Positions 8,530 through 17,835 of a DNA stretch of 64,000 nt are shown here, piece by piece. Positions within the stretch are counted from its first letter, which is position 1. Each line of letters begins with the position of its first letter. The translations under genes were made by a program, and so were the position numbers. Below the pieces are notes generated by a model, which saw only the letters and a program-made list of their open reading frames with translations, had not been told where the DNA came from and made no database searches. The stretch is from Prevotellaceae bacterium KH2P17 (GTDB taxonomy: Bacteria; Bacteroidota; Bacteroidia; Bacteroidales; Bacteroidaceae), in the NCBI GenBank assembly GCA_900199655.1, contig FZRE01000011.1, positions 1 through 64,000 on the forward strand. The letters are read 5' to 3'.

Positions 8530-9300
8530 TTATCTGATAATGCCGCGATTGGATGAGCTGACAAAATCAATGATATATTGTATTTCGGGGGTAATTTGCA
8601 AGTTGTTCTTAATTTCCTGAATACCTTCTGCCATGATGCCCTTGGAGTAGAGCAGGCGGTAGGCGTTGTGGATGTGGTCTATGAGCTCGTTGCTGAATCC
8701 ATGACGCCGCAGTCCCACGATGTTTATTCCGGCATAGCGGATGGGATCCTTGCCGGCAATGATGTAGGGCGGAATGTCCTGAGAGAACCTGCTTCCACCT
8801 TGTATCATGACGTATCCGCCGATGTGACAGAACTGATGGCACAGTACCGAGGCCGAAATGATGGCATTGCTGTCTACGGTAACTTCACCGGCAAATTTGG
8901 TAGAATTGCCGATTATGAGGTTGTCTCCGAAGAAACAGTCGTGTGCTATGTGCATGTTCTCCATGAGCAGGCAGTTGTTTCCAAGCTGCGTAGTGCCTTT
9001 GGAGGCAGTTCCGCGCGAAACCGTTACGTTCTCGCGAATGCTGTTGTTGTTGCCTATCTCACAGATAGTATCCTCACCCTTGTATTTCAGGTCTTGGGGT
9101 TTGGTGGCTATGCTTGAACCAGGAAAGAACTCGTTGCCATTGCCTATTCTTGCACCGCTGTTGATAGTTACACCATTCTGCATGACATTATTATTGCCAA
9201 TGACAGTATTGCGGTCAATATAACAGAAAGGACCGATGATGTTATTGTCTCCTATTTGGGCCTCAGGATGTACAAATGCTAACGGGCTAATCTGATTCAT
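8530..9300 (-). CDS. lpxA: acyl-ACP--UDP-N-acetylglucosamine O-acyltransferase
   Basis: LpxA attaches a 3-hydroxyacyl chain to UDP-GlcNAc, the first step of lipid A synthesis, in the cytoplasm. At 256 residues it has the normal length. The N-terminal two thirds is a left-handed beta helix of hexapeptide repeats ([25 protein letters not shown]). The catalytic His lies in [10 protein letters not shown]. The C-terminal helical part has [13 protein letters not shown], an LpxA signature. Only one base separates it from lpxC-fabZ, so the two genes are tightly coupled in one operon. Confidence 0.96.
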   Translation of the reverse strand: MNQISPLAFVHPEAQIGDNNIIGPFCYIDRNTVIGNNNVMQNGVTINSGARIGNGNEFFPGSSIATKPQDLKYKGEDTICEIGNNNSIRENVTVSRGTASKGTTQLGNNCLLMENMHIAHDCFFGDNLIIGNSTKFAGEVTVDSNAIISASVLCHQFCHIGGYVMIQGGSRFSQDIPPYIIAGKDPIRYAGINIVGLRRHGFSNELIDHIHNAYRLLYSKGIMAEGIQEIKNNLQITPEIQYIIDFVSSSNRGIIR

Positions 9301-9301
9301 G

Positions 9302-10693
9302 TTACTTGTTATTTACAATTTGAGCAGTAAATGTAGCTTCTGATACTACATGGTCACCAACAAACATATAGCCTTTCATCGAACTGATGCCATGGCGTAC
9401 GGGGTGTAGAATCTCGACCCTGAAGAGCAGCGTGTCGCCGGGAACTACTTTCTGTCTGAATTTTACGTCGTCTATTTTCAGGAAGTAAGTAGAGCATCGT
9501 TCTGGTTCTTCAAGCTGGCTCAGCACGAGCAGGCCTCCGCATTGTGCCATAGCTTCTATCTGGAGTACGCCCGGCATGACGGGTTCTTCGGGGAAGTGCC
9601 CCTGGAAGAACGGCTCGTTGGCTGTTACATTCTTGATGCCCACAATGCTGGTTGGCCCCATGGAGATAACCTTGTCAACCAGTTGCATGGGATAGCGATG
9701 CGGAAGCAGTTGCCTGATACGGATGTTATCCATGATGGGTTCTTCGTTGGGATCGTAGATTGGGGCCTGGATTTCATGCTTGCGGATTTCCTTGCGCATC
9801 AGCCGGGCAAACTTGTTGTTGACCGTGTGGCCCGGTCGGGTTGCGATGATACGCCCCTTGAGCGGGCGCCCAATGAGCGCCATGTCGCCTATGATGTCAA
9901 GGAGCTTGTGGCGGGTGCATTCGTTATCCCATATCAAAGGCTTGTGCTGGATGTAGCCAATCTTCGTGGCATCCATGCGGGCAACCTTCAGCACATCGGC
10001 AAGTTGGTCGAGTTTGTCCTGGCTAACCTCGCGTTCATAGATAACAATGGCGTTATCCAGGTCGCCGCCTTTGATGAGATTATGTTCCAGCAGCGGAACG
10101 ATATCCCGTACAAAGACGAAAGTACGGGCCGGTGCTATTTCCTCTGCAAAGTTCTTGATGTCATCAAGTGTAGCAAACTGGCTGCTGATGAACTTGGAAT
10201 CAAAGGAACACATGGCCGTAATGGAGAACTGCTCATCGGGCAGGATGATGATGCTTGAGCCTGTCGTTTCATCCTTTATCTCTATCTTCTTGCGAATGAT
10301 GTAATAGTCCTTCTGCGCATTCTGTTCTACTATTCCTACTTCGTTTATCTTGTCAACATACATGGCAGCCGACCCATCGAGGATAGGGAACTCGGGGCCA
10401 TTTACCTGAATGAGGCAATTGTCTATCCCCATTGCATAGAGGGCTGCCATGCCGTGCTCTATGGTCGATATCTTGATGTTTCCATCGCCAATGGTAGTGC
10501 CGCGGTCGGTGGTCAGCACCTTCTCTGCTATTGCATCAATAATGGGCTGGCCATCAACATCTATACGTTGAATCCTGTATCCTGTATTTTCAGGAGCCGG
10601 GTTAAATGTAACCGTCAGGTTCAAGCCTGTATGAAGTCCTTTGCCGAAAAGAGAGAAGCTCCCTTTCAGGGTTGTCTGCTTTGCTGTTTCCAT
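9302..10693 (-). CDS. lpxC/fabZ: bifunctional UDP-3-O-acyl-GlcNAc deacetylase / 3-hydroxyacyl-ACP dehydratase
   Basis: A natural fusion known in Bacteroidota. Residues about 1-310 are LpxC, the zinc deacetylase that commits carbon to lipid A; TIEHGMAALYAMG contains a zinc-ligand His and GRPLKGRIIATRPGH lies late in the domain. Residues about 320-463 are FabZ, the fatty-acid dehydratase; LLPHRYPMQLVD carries the catalytic His and GHFPEEPVMPGVL the Glu. Joining the two ties lipid A entry to membrane fatty-acid supply in one chain (inference from the known competition for 3-hydroxyacyl-ACP). It lies between lpxD (107 bp upstream) and lpxA (1 bp downstream). Confidence 0.96.
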   Translation of the reverse strand: METAKQTTLKGSFSLFGKGLHTGLNLTVTFNPAPENTGYRIQRIDVDGQPIIDAIAEKVLTTDRGTTIGDGNIKISTIEHGMAALYAMGIDNCLIQVNGPEFPILDGSAAMYVDKINEVGIVEQNAQKDYYIIRKKIEIKDETTGSSIIILPDEQFSITAMCSFDSKFISSQFATLDDIKNFAEEIAPARTFVFVRDIVPLLEHNLIKGGDLDNAIVIYEREVSQDKLDQLADVLKVARMDATKIGYIQHKPLIWDNECTRHKLLDIIGDMALIGRPLKGRIIATRPGHTVNNKFARLMRKEIRKHEIQAPIYDPNEEPIMDNIRIRQLLPHRYPMQLVDKVISMGPTSIVGIKNVTANEPFFQGHFPEEPVMPGVLQIEAMAQCGGLLVLSQLEEPERCSTYFLKIDDVKFRQKVVPGDTLLFRVEILHPVRHGISSMKGYMFVGDHVVSEATFTAQIVNNK

Positions 10694-10800
10694 TTATTAC
10701 GTTTTTAGTTTATGGATGAAGTCCTGCTCCGTGAGCTCTTAGTGCCTCTATGGGCAAGATTTCCCTCCATTTGCCATGCAGGCTTTGGTCTCTGTTGCTG

Positions 10801-11838
10801 TTATTTATGTAAAGCCTTTAGGTTTTCTACTTCTTTTTGGAGTTCGTTCAGTTGCTTGTATATCTCCGGCAGTCTGCGGAAGATGGCCTGCGATTTAAAG
10901 TAGGGTTTAGGTTCCATGGGCGGAGTGCCTATCAGCGTCTGGTCGTCCTTTATGTTACCGGGAACGCCCGACTGTGCACCAAGAAACACCTTGTTGCCTA
11001 TCTTGATGTGTCCGGCTATGCCTACCTGGCCCCCGAACATGCACCATTGGCCCACCTTGGTAGAGCCTGCAATGCCTACCTGGGCGCTCATAACGGTATT
11101 CTCGCCAATATCGGTATTGTGGGCTATCTGCACCAGGTTGTCCAGTTTTACGCCTTTGCGCACGTAAGTGCTTCCCATTGTCGACCGGTCGATACAGGTG
11201 TTGGCCCCAATCTCCACGTTGTCCTCAATGGTTACTATGCCTATTTGCGGTATCTTGTCATACCCCTCTCCGTTGGGTGCAAATCCGAAGCCATCAGAAC
11301 CGATGACACTACCCGAGTGGATGGTTACCTGATTGCCCACCACACAACCTTGGTAGATGCTTACATTGGGATAAATGAGGCAGTTCTGCCCGAGCTTTAC
11401 GTTGTCCATGATGGTTGCGTGCGGGTATATTTGCGAGCCATCGCCTATCTCAGCCCCGTCGCCTATGTAGGCAAATGCGCCAACATACACGTTGTTGCCT
11501 ATCTTGGCTTTGGGCGAGATGAATGCCAGGGTGTCTATACCTTGCTTCTTGGGCTTGGCGGCTTCGTACATTTGCAGGAGCCTGGCCACGCAGTCGCGTG
11601 CATTTTTCACCCTGATGAGCGTTGGCTTTACGGGCTTTTCTATTTCTACAGTTTCATCAACAAGGATTATACTGGATTGTGTTTCGTAGATGTAGTGGGT
11701 ATATTTGGGGTTGGCGAGGAAAGAAATCGCACCGGGAACTCCTTCTTCGATTTTCGCAAAAGTATGGACAGTAGCATTCTCGTTACCTTCAACTTTCCCC
11801 TCAATGAATTGGGCTATTTGTCTTGCAGTAAATTCCAT
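10801..11838 (-). CDS. lpxD: UDP-3-O-acylglucosamine N-acyltransferase
   Basis: LpxD adds the second 3-hydroxyacyl chain, to the amino group at position 2, in lipid A synthesis. The 345-residue protein has the N-terminal uridine-binding domain (MEFTARQIAQFIEGKVEGN), then a long hexapeptide-repeat helix. The catalytic His is probably in VQIAHNTDIGENTV. The C-terminus (about 315-345) is a helical tail with KQLNELQKEVENLK, likely a trimer coiled coil. A promoter lies at 11868-11875, so lpxD heads the lipid A operon. Confidence 0.96.
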   Translation of the reverse strand: MEFTARQIAQFIEGKVEGNENATVHTFAKIEEGVPGAISFLANPKYTHYIYETQSSIILVDETVEIEKPVKPTLIRVKNARDCVARLLQMYEAAKPKKQGIDTLAFISPKAKIGNNVYVGAFAYIGDGAEIGDGSQIYPHATIMDNVKLGQNCLIYPNVSIYQGCVVGNQVTIHSGSVIGSDGFGFAPNGEGYDKIPQIGIVTIEDNVEIGANTCIDRSTMGSTYVRKGVKLDNLVQIAHNTDIGENTVMSAQVGIAGSTKVGQWCMFGGQVGIAGHIKIGNKVFLGAQSGVPGNIKDDQTLIGTPPMEPKPYFKSQAIFRRLPEIYKQLNELQKEVENLKALHK

Positions 11839-11867
11839 GTTATGTTCAATCTGATTGAATTATTCTG

Positions 11868-11875
11868 CAAATATA
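11868..11875 (-). promoter_or_regulatory. promoter of the lpxD operon
   Basis: Reads TATATTTG on the minus strand, 29 bp before the lpxD ATG, in the 48-bp gap after the HD gene. Confidence 0.55.
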
Positions 11876-11886
11876 GCAAATATAAT

Positions 11887-13107
11887 TCAGAAACGCTGAT
11901 AACAAAGGTAATATTTGCGAATTTTTTTTGAAAGCAAAGCTACGTTCAGTATTTCGGAAGCATCCACAATATCCTTGATTGCACCGTCTTTATAAAGGAT
12001 GGAGATATGGTCGTCGTTGATATCGTACATGTCTTTTTGTATCGTATTGACGCTCATAAAATACCGGGCATCGGCAAGTGAGACTCCTGCTTCGACCGAG
12101 AGACGACGGCGCACGTCGTCGAGTTCTTCTTCGGAGTAGGGCGTATCGCGCACTTCTACCTTGAAGAGGCGGCGTTCAACCATGTCGCGAGCGAGCATGG
12201 AGAGAATTTTGTCCTCGTTGCCGGCCCACACCTTCAGGCTGCTCCAAATGTCGTTGTCGTCTAATTGCTCGTAGTAGTGCAGCGCGTTCGGATGGGATTG
12301 GAAGAACGCTGCATTGACCTCGTTCTCCAGAAAGTAGCGCAGGGCGGGGGGAGCAAACAGGTTCTTGCCCTCCGTAACCAGCTGTTTGGCCCTCAGCAGC
12401 AGGTTTACAAGTATCTTCTCACAGGCCACGGCGGTTTTGTGGAGGTACACCTGCCAGTACATCAGGCGGCGTGAAGTGAGGTAATTCTCTATGGAATAGA
12501 TGCCTTTTGACTCTATTACCAGGCTGTCGTCCACCACATTGAGCATCTTGATGATGCGTGCCGAGCCTATGTTGCCTTCGTTCACGCCCGTGTAGAAGCT
12601 GTCCCGGCGCAGGTAGTCGAGCCTGTCCATGTCCAGCTGACTGCTGATGAGCTGGTGGAGGAAGCGCTTCGGGTACTCATCCTTGAATATCATGATGGCC
12701 AGGTTGAGCTCTCCGTTCAGCTCCCGGTTTATCTGTTCCATCATCATCAGGGATATTTCCTCGTGCGAGATGCCGCGGATGAGGGTGTTCTCCAGCACGT
12801 GCGAGAAGGGGCCGTGCCCGATGTCGTGCATCAGGATGGCAGCCTGTACGGCCTCGGCTTCGCTGTCGAAGATGAATATACCTTTTTGTGTGAGCGACGT
12901 AATGGCCTCACTCATCAGGTAGTAGGCGCCCAGCGAGTGCTGGAAACGGGTGTGCTGGGCACCCGGATATACCACCGAGGCCAGCCCCAGCTGCTTGATG
13001 CGCGTGAGCCTCTGCATGAGCGGATGCTTGACAAGGCTGAGCAGAAGGCCCTGGGGAATCTTGATGAAGCCGAATACGGGGTCGTTGATGATTTTTGCGT
13101 CGTTCAC
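11887..13107 (-). CDS. HD-domain phosphohydrolase (dGTPase-like)
   Basis: HD-superfamily metal phosphohydrolase of about 406 residues. The HD signature is clear: TRFQHSLGAYYLM supplies the first His, ILMHDIGHGPFSHVLE the HD pair, and DMDRLDYLRRD the last Asp. It resembles SAMHD1/dGTPase-like enzymes, so a (deoxy)nucleotide substrate is possible but unproven. Start choice: homology begins at AKIINDPVFGF, and the only start codon close to it is a GTG at 13107. The frame stays open to a TTG at 13242, but that extension does not look conserved. No TAnnTTTG box was found upstream. lpxD follows after 48 bp but has its own promoter. Confidence 0.85.
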   Translation of the reverse strand: MNDAKIINDPVFGFIKIPQGLLLSLVKHPLMQRLTRIKQLGLASVVYPGAQHTRFQHSLGAYYLMSEAITSLTQKGIFIFDSEAEAVQAAILMHDIGHGPFSHVLENTLIRGISHEEISLMMMEQINRELNGELNLAIMIFKDEYPKRFLHQLISSQLDMDRLDYLRRDSFYTGVNEGNIGSARIIKMLNVVDDSLVIESKGIYSIENYLTSRRLMYWQVYLHKTAVACEKILVNLLLRAKQLVTEGKNLFAPPALRYFLENEVNAAFFQSHPNALHYYEQLDDNDIWSSLKVWAGNEDKILSMLARDMVERRLFKVEVRDTPYSEEELDDVRRRLSVEAGVSLADARYFMSVNTIQKDMYDINDDHISILYKDGAIKDIVDASEILNVALLSKKIRKYYLCYQRF

Positions 13108-13478
13108 TTGCGTTGTGTTTACAGTTGATTTTGCGTGTGGAGGATGTTCTGCCGCGCAGTTGGTGGCGGCATCTTTGCCCGCGCGGGATGTCGGGGCAGG
13201 TTGCAGGAGACCGTCAGCTCGCAGAAAACTCCTTGCCGGCAAGCTGTTTTCCGAGTACTTTTCAGCGAGTTGAAAACAATTAGTTTAATCCGTTGATTAT
13301 CAATCACTTCTCGTTGGTGGTGCTAACCCGGTTTCTTGGAGGTATGCTTTTAGCTTCTTGAAGGTATCGTTCAAGCGCCTTGATGGGCATCTCCAAGCGG
13401 CTTGAACGATACCTCTTTCCTGCCGACGGAAAAAGAACGGCATCGGCGATGGGTATCTTTCGCTCTTTCGGTGGCTTG
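13108..13478. other. 371-bp gap between pyrF and the HD gene
   Basis: Contains the family B phased element and, closer to the HD gene, an open but apparently non-conserved extension of its frame. No promoter matching TAnnTTTG, tRNA or convincing short gene is seen. Confidence 0.6.
13332..13422. repeat. 91-bp phased palindromic intergenic element, family B copy 1
   Basis: Three degenerate 17-bp words of the type CTTCAAGnnnCTTGAAG begin at 13347, 13369 and 13391, exactly 22 bp apart. The middle word (GTTCAAGCGCCTTGATG) lies at the element's centre. Terminal inverted repeats GAGGTAT (13339-13345) and ATACCTC (13409-13415) are symmetric about that centre. A longer inner pair, AGGTATCGTTCAAGC with GCTTGAACGATACCT, spans 13362-13414. 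It shares the 13-mer GGTATGCTTTTAG with the edge of family A copy 1. Confidence 0.75.
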
Positions 13479-14303
13479 TTATCTTATCTTTGCCAGCTCC
13501 GTAGCCATCTGTTGCTGCAGTTCTTTCGCCCTCTGTGCAGCAATCTCGGCGAAGTCTTCCTCGCTGCCGGCGTAGATAATGCCACGTGAGGAATTGACCA
13601 AGAGGCCGCAGTCTTTAATCATTCCATACCGGCACACGTCCTGCAGACTGCCGCCCTGGGCGCCAATGCCGGGAACCAGCAGGAAGTGGTTGGGAGCCAC
13701 CCGGCGTATGTCTCTGAACATTTCGCCCTGCGTGGCACCTACCACGTACATCATGTTTTCATAGGTTCCCCATTCCTGGCTCTTGCTTATCACCTTCTCG
13801 AACAGGCGTTGCCCCTCGCTGTCGGCGGTGAGCTGGAAGTCGTGGCTGCCCTTGTTTGAGGTGAGGGCGAGCAGGATAACCCATTTGTCCTGATAGTCGA
13901 GGAAAGGCTGCACGCTGTCTTCGCCCATGTAGGGAGCTACGGTAAGCGCATCTACATCGTAGGTCTCGAAGAACGTGCGGGCATACATTGCAGAGGTGTT
14001 CCCGATGTCTCCGCGCTTTGCATCAGCTATGATAAAGTGATGGGGATAGTTCTCCTTGAGATAGCTCACGGTCTTCTCGAAACTGATGAGTCCCTTTACT
14101 CCGAATGCCTCATAGAAGGCGAGGTTCGGTTTGTAGCTCACGCAATAGGGCGCCGTAGCATCAATAATCTGCTTGTTGAAGGCGAAGATAGGGTCTTCTT
14201 CCTTCAGGATATGTGCAGGAACTTTCTTCAGGTCGGTGTCCAATCCCACACAAAGGAACGATTTCTTAGCGAAAATCTGTTCTACGAGTTGTTGTCTATT
14301 CAT
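13479..14303 (-). CDS. pyrF: orotidine 5'-phosphate decarboxylase
   Basis: PyrF converts OMP to UMP, the last step of de novo pyrimidine synthesis. At 274 residues it is the longer bacterial/archaeal type 2 form. FLCVGLDTD opens the barrel and [13 protein letters not shown] carries the catalytic Lys and Asp residues. PGIGAQGGS is the phosphate-binding loop. Its ATG overlaps the stop of the upstream 65-residue membrane gene by four bases, which implies translational coupling. It is the last gene of the minus-strand run that begins at phoH. Confidence 0.95.
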   Translation of the reverse strand: MNRQQLVEQIFAKKSFLCVGLDTDLKKVPAHILKEEDPIFAFNKQIIDATAPYCVSYKPNLAFYEAFGVKGLISFEKTVSYLKENYPHHFIIADAKRGDIGNTSAMYARTFFETYDVDALTVAPYMGEDSVQPFLDYQDKWVILLALTSNKGSHDFQLTADSEGQRLFEKVISKSQEWGTYENMMYVVGATQGEMFRDIRRVAPNHFLLVPGIGAQGGSLQDVCRYGMIKDCGLLVNSSRGIIYAGSEEDFAEIAAQRAKELQQQMATELAKIR

Positions 14304-14497
14304 TTTTTAGATAAGTGTTTAATGAGCAAGAAAACGAAAAACACGAAGCAATACCAGAGCAAGAATACCAGCAAGGCCGCCCAGATACTGGGAGCATATT
14401 GTGCATAGAAGATGGCTATGCAACCAATGGCTATGCATAATGCAATTTCCCAATGCTTGGCTTTTACAAAAGGGCGGAAGAATTCTTGTCGTGTCAT
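14300..14497 (-). CDS. small two-helix membrane protein, unknown function
   Basis: A 65-residue protein I do not recognise. After a short charged N-terminus ([17 protein letters not shown]) it has two hydrophobic helices at about 18-34 and 38-58, then a basic end (KHLSKK). It overlaps pyrF by four bases and the next upstream small gene by four bases, so three starts are chained by ATGA overlaps. The second helix and tail resemble those of the neighbouring 66-residue protein, so the two may be distant paralogues. The overlaps support real translation. Confidence 0.7.
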   Translation of the reverse strand: MTRQEFFRPFVKAKHWEIALCIAIGCIAIFYAQYAPSIWAALLVFLLWYCFVFFVFLLIKHLSKK

Positions 14498-14694
14498 TTG
14501 CTTATTAACTTTTTAACGGCGAGAATGACAAATCTTGAAATAATAAAGGTAATACACCAAATCAAGAAAAACTTCCAAGTTCCGCGATATGGTTCTGCAA
14601 CACAGAATGCAGGGATGATGGCCACATAGTCAGGCCAATTTCGTTTGATGCTTTTCCAAGTCCACTCTTCCTTTAATTCATTCCAAAATCCCAT
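14494..14694 (-). CDS. small membrane protein, unknown function
   Basis: A 66-residue protein with an amphipathic, Trp-rich N-terminus (MGFWNELKEEWTWKSIKRNW) and one or two hydrophobic stretches at about 22-32 and 42-60, ending KKLISK. It lies 13 bp after prfA and its stop overlaps the next small gene. The ending LIWCITF...KKLISK can be aligned with LLWYCFV...KHLSKK of its neighbour. No family recognised. The position suggests co-expression with prfA and pyrF, not a shared pathway. Confidence 0.7.
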   Translation of the reverse strand: MGFWNELKEEWTWKSIKRNWPDYVAIIPAFCVAEPYRGTWKFFLIWCITFIISRFVILAVKKLISK

Positions 14695-14707
14695 AACTAT
14701 GATATGT

Positions 14708-15820
14708 TTATAGTTCTGCTTCTTTCATGCGCTCAGCATTCTCCGCCACGGTCAGATGGTCTATCATGTCCTGTATGTCTCCGCCGAGGAAGCCCTGCAG
14801 GTCGTGCGTAGTGTAACCTATGCGGTGGTCGGTAACACGGCCCTGGGGGAAGTTGTAGGTGCGTATCTTGGCCGAGCGGTCGCCTGTGGAGACCAGACTC
14901 TTGCGGCGGTTGGCTATGTCGTCGACATACTTCTGGTGCTCCCTGTCATAAATAAAGGTACGCAGGCGTGAGAGCGCACGCTCCTTGTTCTTGGGCTGGT
15001 CGCGTGTTTCGGTACACTCAATGAGAATTTCCTCGGTCTCGCCGGTATTGGGATTCTTCCACGGATAGCGCAGTCGGACGCCTGATTCCACCTTGTTGAC
15101 ATTCTGGCCGCCGGCACCGCTGGAGCGGAAAGTGTCCCACTTGATGTCGCCTTCGTTGATGTTTACCTCGAACTTGTCGGCCTCCGGCAGCACTGCCACT
15201 GTGGCCGCGCTGGTGTGCATGCGGCCTTGGGTCTCGGTGGCGGGTACCCGCTGCACGCGGTGAACGCCGCTCTCGTATTTCAGGGTGCCGTACACGTTGT
15301 CGCCCGAAACGGCGAAGTCAATCTCCTTAAATCCGCCCACGGCGCCCTCCGAGGCCGAAGTTATGCTCAGGCTCCAGCCTTTGGAGTCGCAGAACTTCTT
15401 GTACATGCTGAAGAGATCGCCCGCAAAGAGCGCTGCTTCGTCGCCTCCGGTTCCGGCGCGGATTTCCATCTGCACGTTTTTGGCATCTTCCGGGTCTTTC
15501 GGAACCAATGCTATTTTGATTTCTTCTTCCAGCTTTGGCTGCAGCGCCTCATTCTCCGAGAGCTGCTCGCGCGCCATTTCTTTCATGTCGGCATCGGTCT
15601 CGTTGGCTATGATGTCTTTGGCTTCCTTGATGGCAGAGAGGCATGTCACGTAGCGTTTGCGGGCATCCATGATGTCGCTCAGGTCTTTGTATTCCTTTGT
15701 CAGCTTAACGAAGCGCTGCTGGTCGGCTATGACTTCCGGGTCGGTTATCAGCGTGCTGATTTCTTCAAACCGGCTTTCAAGGCCGTCTAACTTTTCTAAT
15801 ATGCTGTTATTATCCGCCAT
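14708..15820 (-). CDS. prfA: peptide chain release factor 1
   Basis: RF1 releases the finished peptide at UAA and UAG codons. The 370-residue protein carries the universally conserved GGQ loop in SSGAGGQNVNKVESGVRL, whose Gln acts at the peptidyl transferase centre. It lies before IRTYNFPQGRVTDHRI, the RF1 signature after the codon-recognition region. The length is normal and no frameshift is present (programmed frameshifting is a feature of RF2). It lies between purM and two small membrane genes on the same strand with short gaps. Confidence 0.96.
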   Translation of the reverse strand: MADNNSILEKLDGLESRFEEISTLITDPEVIADQQRFVKLTKEYKDLSDIMDARKRYVTCLSAIKEAKDIIANETDADMKEMAREQLSENEALQPKLEEEIKIALVPKDPEDAKNVQMEIRAGTGGDEAALFAGDLFSMYKKFCDSKGWSLSITSASEGAVGGFKEIDFAVSGDNVYGTLKYESGVHRVQRVPATETQGRMHTSAATVAVLPEADKFEVNINEGDIKWDTFRSSGAGGQNVNKVESGVRLRYPWKNPNTGETEEILIECTETRDQPKNKERALSRLRTFIYDREHQKYVDDIANRRKSLVSTGDRSAKIRTYNFPQGRVTDHRIGYTTHDLQGFLGGDIQDMIDHLTVAENAERMKEAEL

Positions 15821-15850
15821 GTTGTATGGTTTACTGTTTGCTTTGCTTGA

Positions 15851-17020
15851 TTAATAGTTGAATGTTCCGTATTCCGACTCTATGGTCAGGCTGCGCCTGC
15901 CTTCCTCTATGCGGCCCACGACCTGGGCATCGATACCGAAGCTCCGGCTTATCTCGATTACCCGTTTGGCTGTTTCGGGGCCGACGTATATCTCCATCCG
16001 GTGCCCCATGTTGAACACCTGGTACATCTCTTTCCAGTCGGTATCGCTGCAATCGTGGATGGCCCGGAACAGCGGAGGTACCGGGAACATGTTGTCTTTG
16101 ATAACCCTGCAGTTCTCGCCAACGAAATGCAGCACTTTGGTCTGTGCGCCGCCGGTGCAGTGAACCATGCCGTGAATGGCAGGGCGCAGCTCGTCCAGGA
16201 GCCTTTTGATGACCGGTGCATAGGTGCGGGTGGGGGAGAGAACCAGCTTGCCGGCAGTGAGCGGGCTGTCTGCTACTTCGTCGGTGAGCTTGTACTTGCC
16301 GCTGTACACCAGCTCGCCGGGTACGGCATGGTCGTAACTTTCGGGGTATTTCTCCTTCAGGTAGTTGGCAAAAACATCGTGGCGGGCGCTGGTCAGTCCG
16401 TTGCTTCCCATGCCGCCATTGTATTCGTGCTCGTAGGTGGCCTGTCCGGTGGAGCTCAATCCCACGATGACATCGCCCGGACGGATGTTTGCGTTGTTGA
16501 TAACGTCCTTGCGTTTCATACGGCAGGTAACGGTGGAATCTACGATGATGGTTCGCACCAGGTCGCCAACGTCGGCTGTCTCGCCACCGGTGGGCCAGAT
16601 GCCGATGCCCATCCGGCGCAAGGCTGACAACAACTCGTCCGTGCCATTGATAATGGCAGATATCACTTCGCCCGGTACCAGCATCTTGTTGCGCCCAATG
16701 GTGCTCGAAACAAGGATGTTGTCTACTGCTCCTACGCAGAGTAAATCGTCGGTGTTCATCACGATGGCATCCTGCGCAATACCTTTCCACACGCTCAGGT
16801 CGCCGGTTTCCTTCCAGTACATGTAGGCAAGCGACGACTTGGTTCCGGCTCCGTCGGCGTGCATGATGTTGCAGTATTCGGGGTCACCGCCCAGTATATC
16901 GGGTATAATCTTGCAGAAGGCCTGCGGAAAAATGCCCTTGTCTATGTTCTTGATAGCGTTGTGTACGTCTTCTTTGGCGGCGCTGACGCCCCGCATCATA
17001 TATCTACCTTGATTATTCAT
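15851..17020 (-). CDS. purM: phosphoribosylformylglycinamidine cyclo-ligase (AIR synthase)
   Basis: PurM closes the imidazole ring of AIR using ATP in purine synthesis. The 389-residue protein has the AIR-synthase order of motifs: HADGAGTKSSLAY near the N-terminus, QDAIVMNTDDLLCVGA with metal-binding Asp residues, and GGETADVGD followed by GDVIVGLSSTGQATYE in the second half. It belongs to a longer Bacteroidota variant than the roughly 345-residue E. coli enzyme. A window-wide purine theme is visible: purC lies three genes upstream and xpt plus a purine permease near 52 kb. ATG at 17020 was used; two further Met codons lie at residues 8-9. Confidence 0.9.
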   Translation of the reverse strand: MNNQGRYMMRGVSAAKEDVHNAIKNIDKGIFPQAFCKIIPDILGGDPEYCNIMHADGAGTKSSLAYMYWKETGDLSVWKGIAQDAIVMNTDDLLCVGAVDNILVSSTIGRNKMLVPGEVISAIINGTDELLSALRRMGIGIWPTGGETADVGDLVRTIIVDSTVTCRMKRKDVINNANIRPGDVIVGLSSTGQATYEHEYNGGMGSNGLTSARHDVFANYLKEKYPESYDHAVPGELVYSGKYKLTDEVADSPLTAGKLVLSPTRTYAPVIKRLLDELRPAIHGMVHCTGGAQTKVLHFVGENCRVIKDNMFPVPPLFRAIHDCSDTDWKEMYQVFNMGHRMEIYVGPETAKRVIEISRSFGIDAQVVGRIEEGRRSLTIESEYGTFNY

Positions 17021-17047
17021 GTACTGTTTTCTTGTGTCTGTTTGGGG

Positions 17048-17806
17048 TTAGAGGTTGTCTTGTTCCTTTCCGTTCCAGAAGTCCCAGCTTGCGAAGGCCT
17101 GCAGCAGAAGCATCTCCAAGCCGTTCTTAACGGTTGCTCCGTATTTGCGACCCTGCTGCATGAACAGGGTTTCATCAGGATTGTAGATGAGGTCGTAGAG
17201 CAGAGTCTTGTCGTCCATGGCCTCATAGGGCAGCATCGGACATTCCTCGAACTTGGGATACATGCCCAGGGGAGTGCAGTTAACGATAACCTTGTATTCC
17301 TGCATGTGGGCCGGGGTAAGCTCCTGGTAGGTGAGCATGTCCTTCTTCTTGCTGCGACTCACGAATTTTGTTTCTATTCCCAAGGAGCGCAGACCGTAGT
17401 TTATGGCCTTTGAGGCGCCACCGGTTCCCAGGATGAGAGCTTTCTTGTGGGCCGGTTCGAGCATGGGTTCTATGCTGCGGGTGAACCCGATAACATCGCT
17501 GTTGAAACCTTTGAGCAAAACTTTCTTGCCCTTGTGGGTAATCCTGATTACATTTACGGCGCCGATGGCTTTGGCCGCGGGGCTTATCGAATCAAGATAT
17601 CTGATGACCTGCTCCTTGTAGGGAATGGTCACATTGAGGCCTTTGAGATTCGGGTAAGAGTCCAAAATCTCTCTTAGGTTCGTGATGTCAGCTATCTCAA
17701 AGTTCTCGTACACGGCGTTGATACCTTCGTTCTCGAACTTCTCGTTGAAGTAGCTAATGGAGAACGAGTGGCCCAGCGGATAGCCTATCAGTCCGTATTT
17801 GTCCAT
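17048..17806 (-). CDS. aroE: shikimate dehydrogenase
   Basis: AroE reduces 3-dehydroshikimate with NADPH in the aromatic amino acid pathway. The 252-residue protein begins MDKYGLIGYPLGHSFS, the shikimate-binding signature. NVTIPYKE carries the catalytic Lys, and ILGTGGASKA is the dinucleotide-binding loop. The ATG at 17806 matches the conserved N-terminus; a TTG six codons upstream is in frame but unlikely. It lies 27 bp before purM and 29 bp after the menaquinone methyltransferase gene, all in one direction. Confidence 0.95.
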   Translation of the reverse strand: MDKYGLIGYPLGHSFSISYFNEKFENEGINAVYENFEIADITNLREILDSYPNLKGLNVTIPYKEQVIRYLDSISPAAKAIGAVNVIRITHKGKKVLLKGFNSDVIGFTRSIEPMLEPAHKKALILGTGGASKAINYGLRSLGIETKFVSRSKKKDMLTYQELTPAHMQEYKVIVNCTPLGMYPKFEECPMLPYEAMDDKTLLYDLIYNPDETLFMQQGRKYGATVKNGLEMLLLQAFASWDFWNGKEQDNL

Positions 17807-17835
17807 TGTAGTTAGGTTTATCAATCAGTTGTTTG

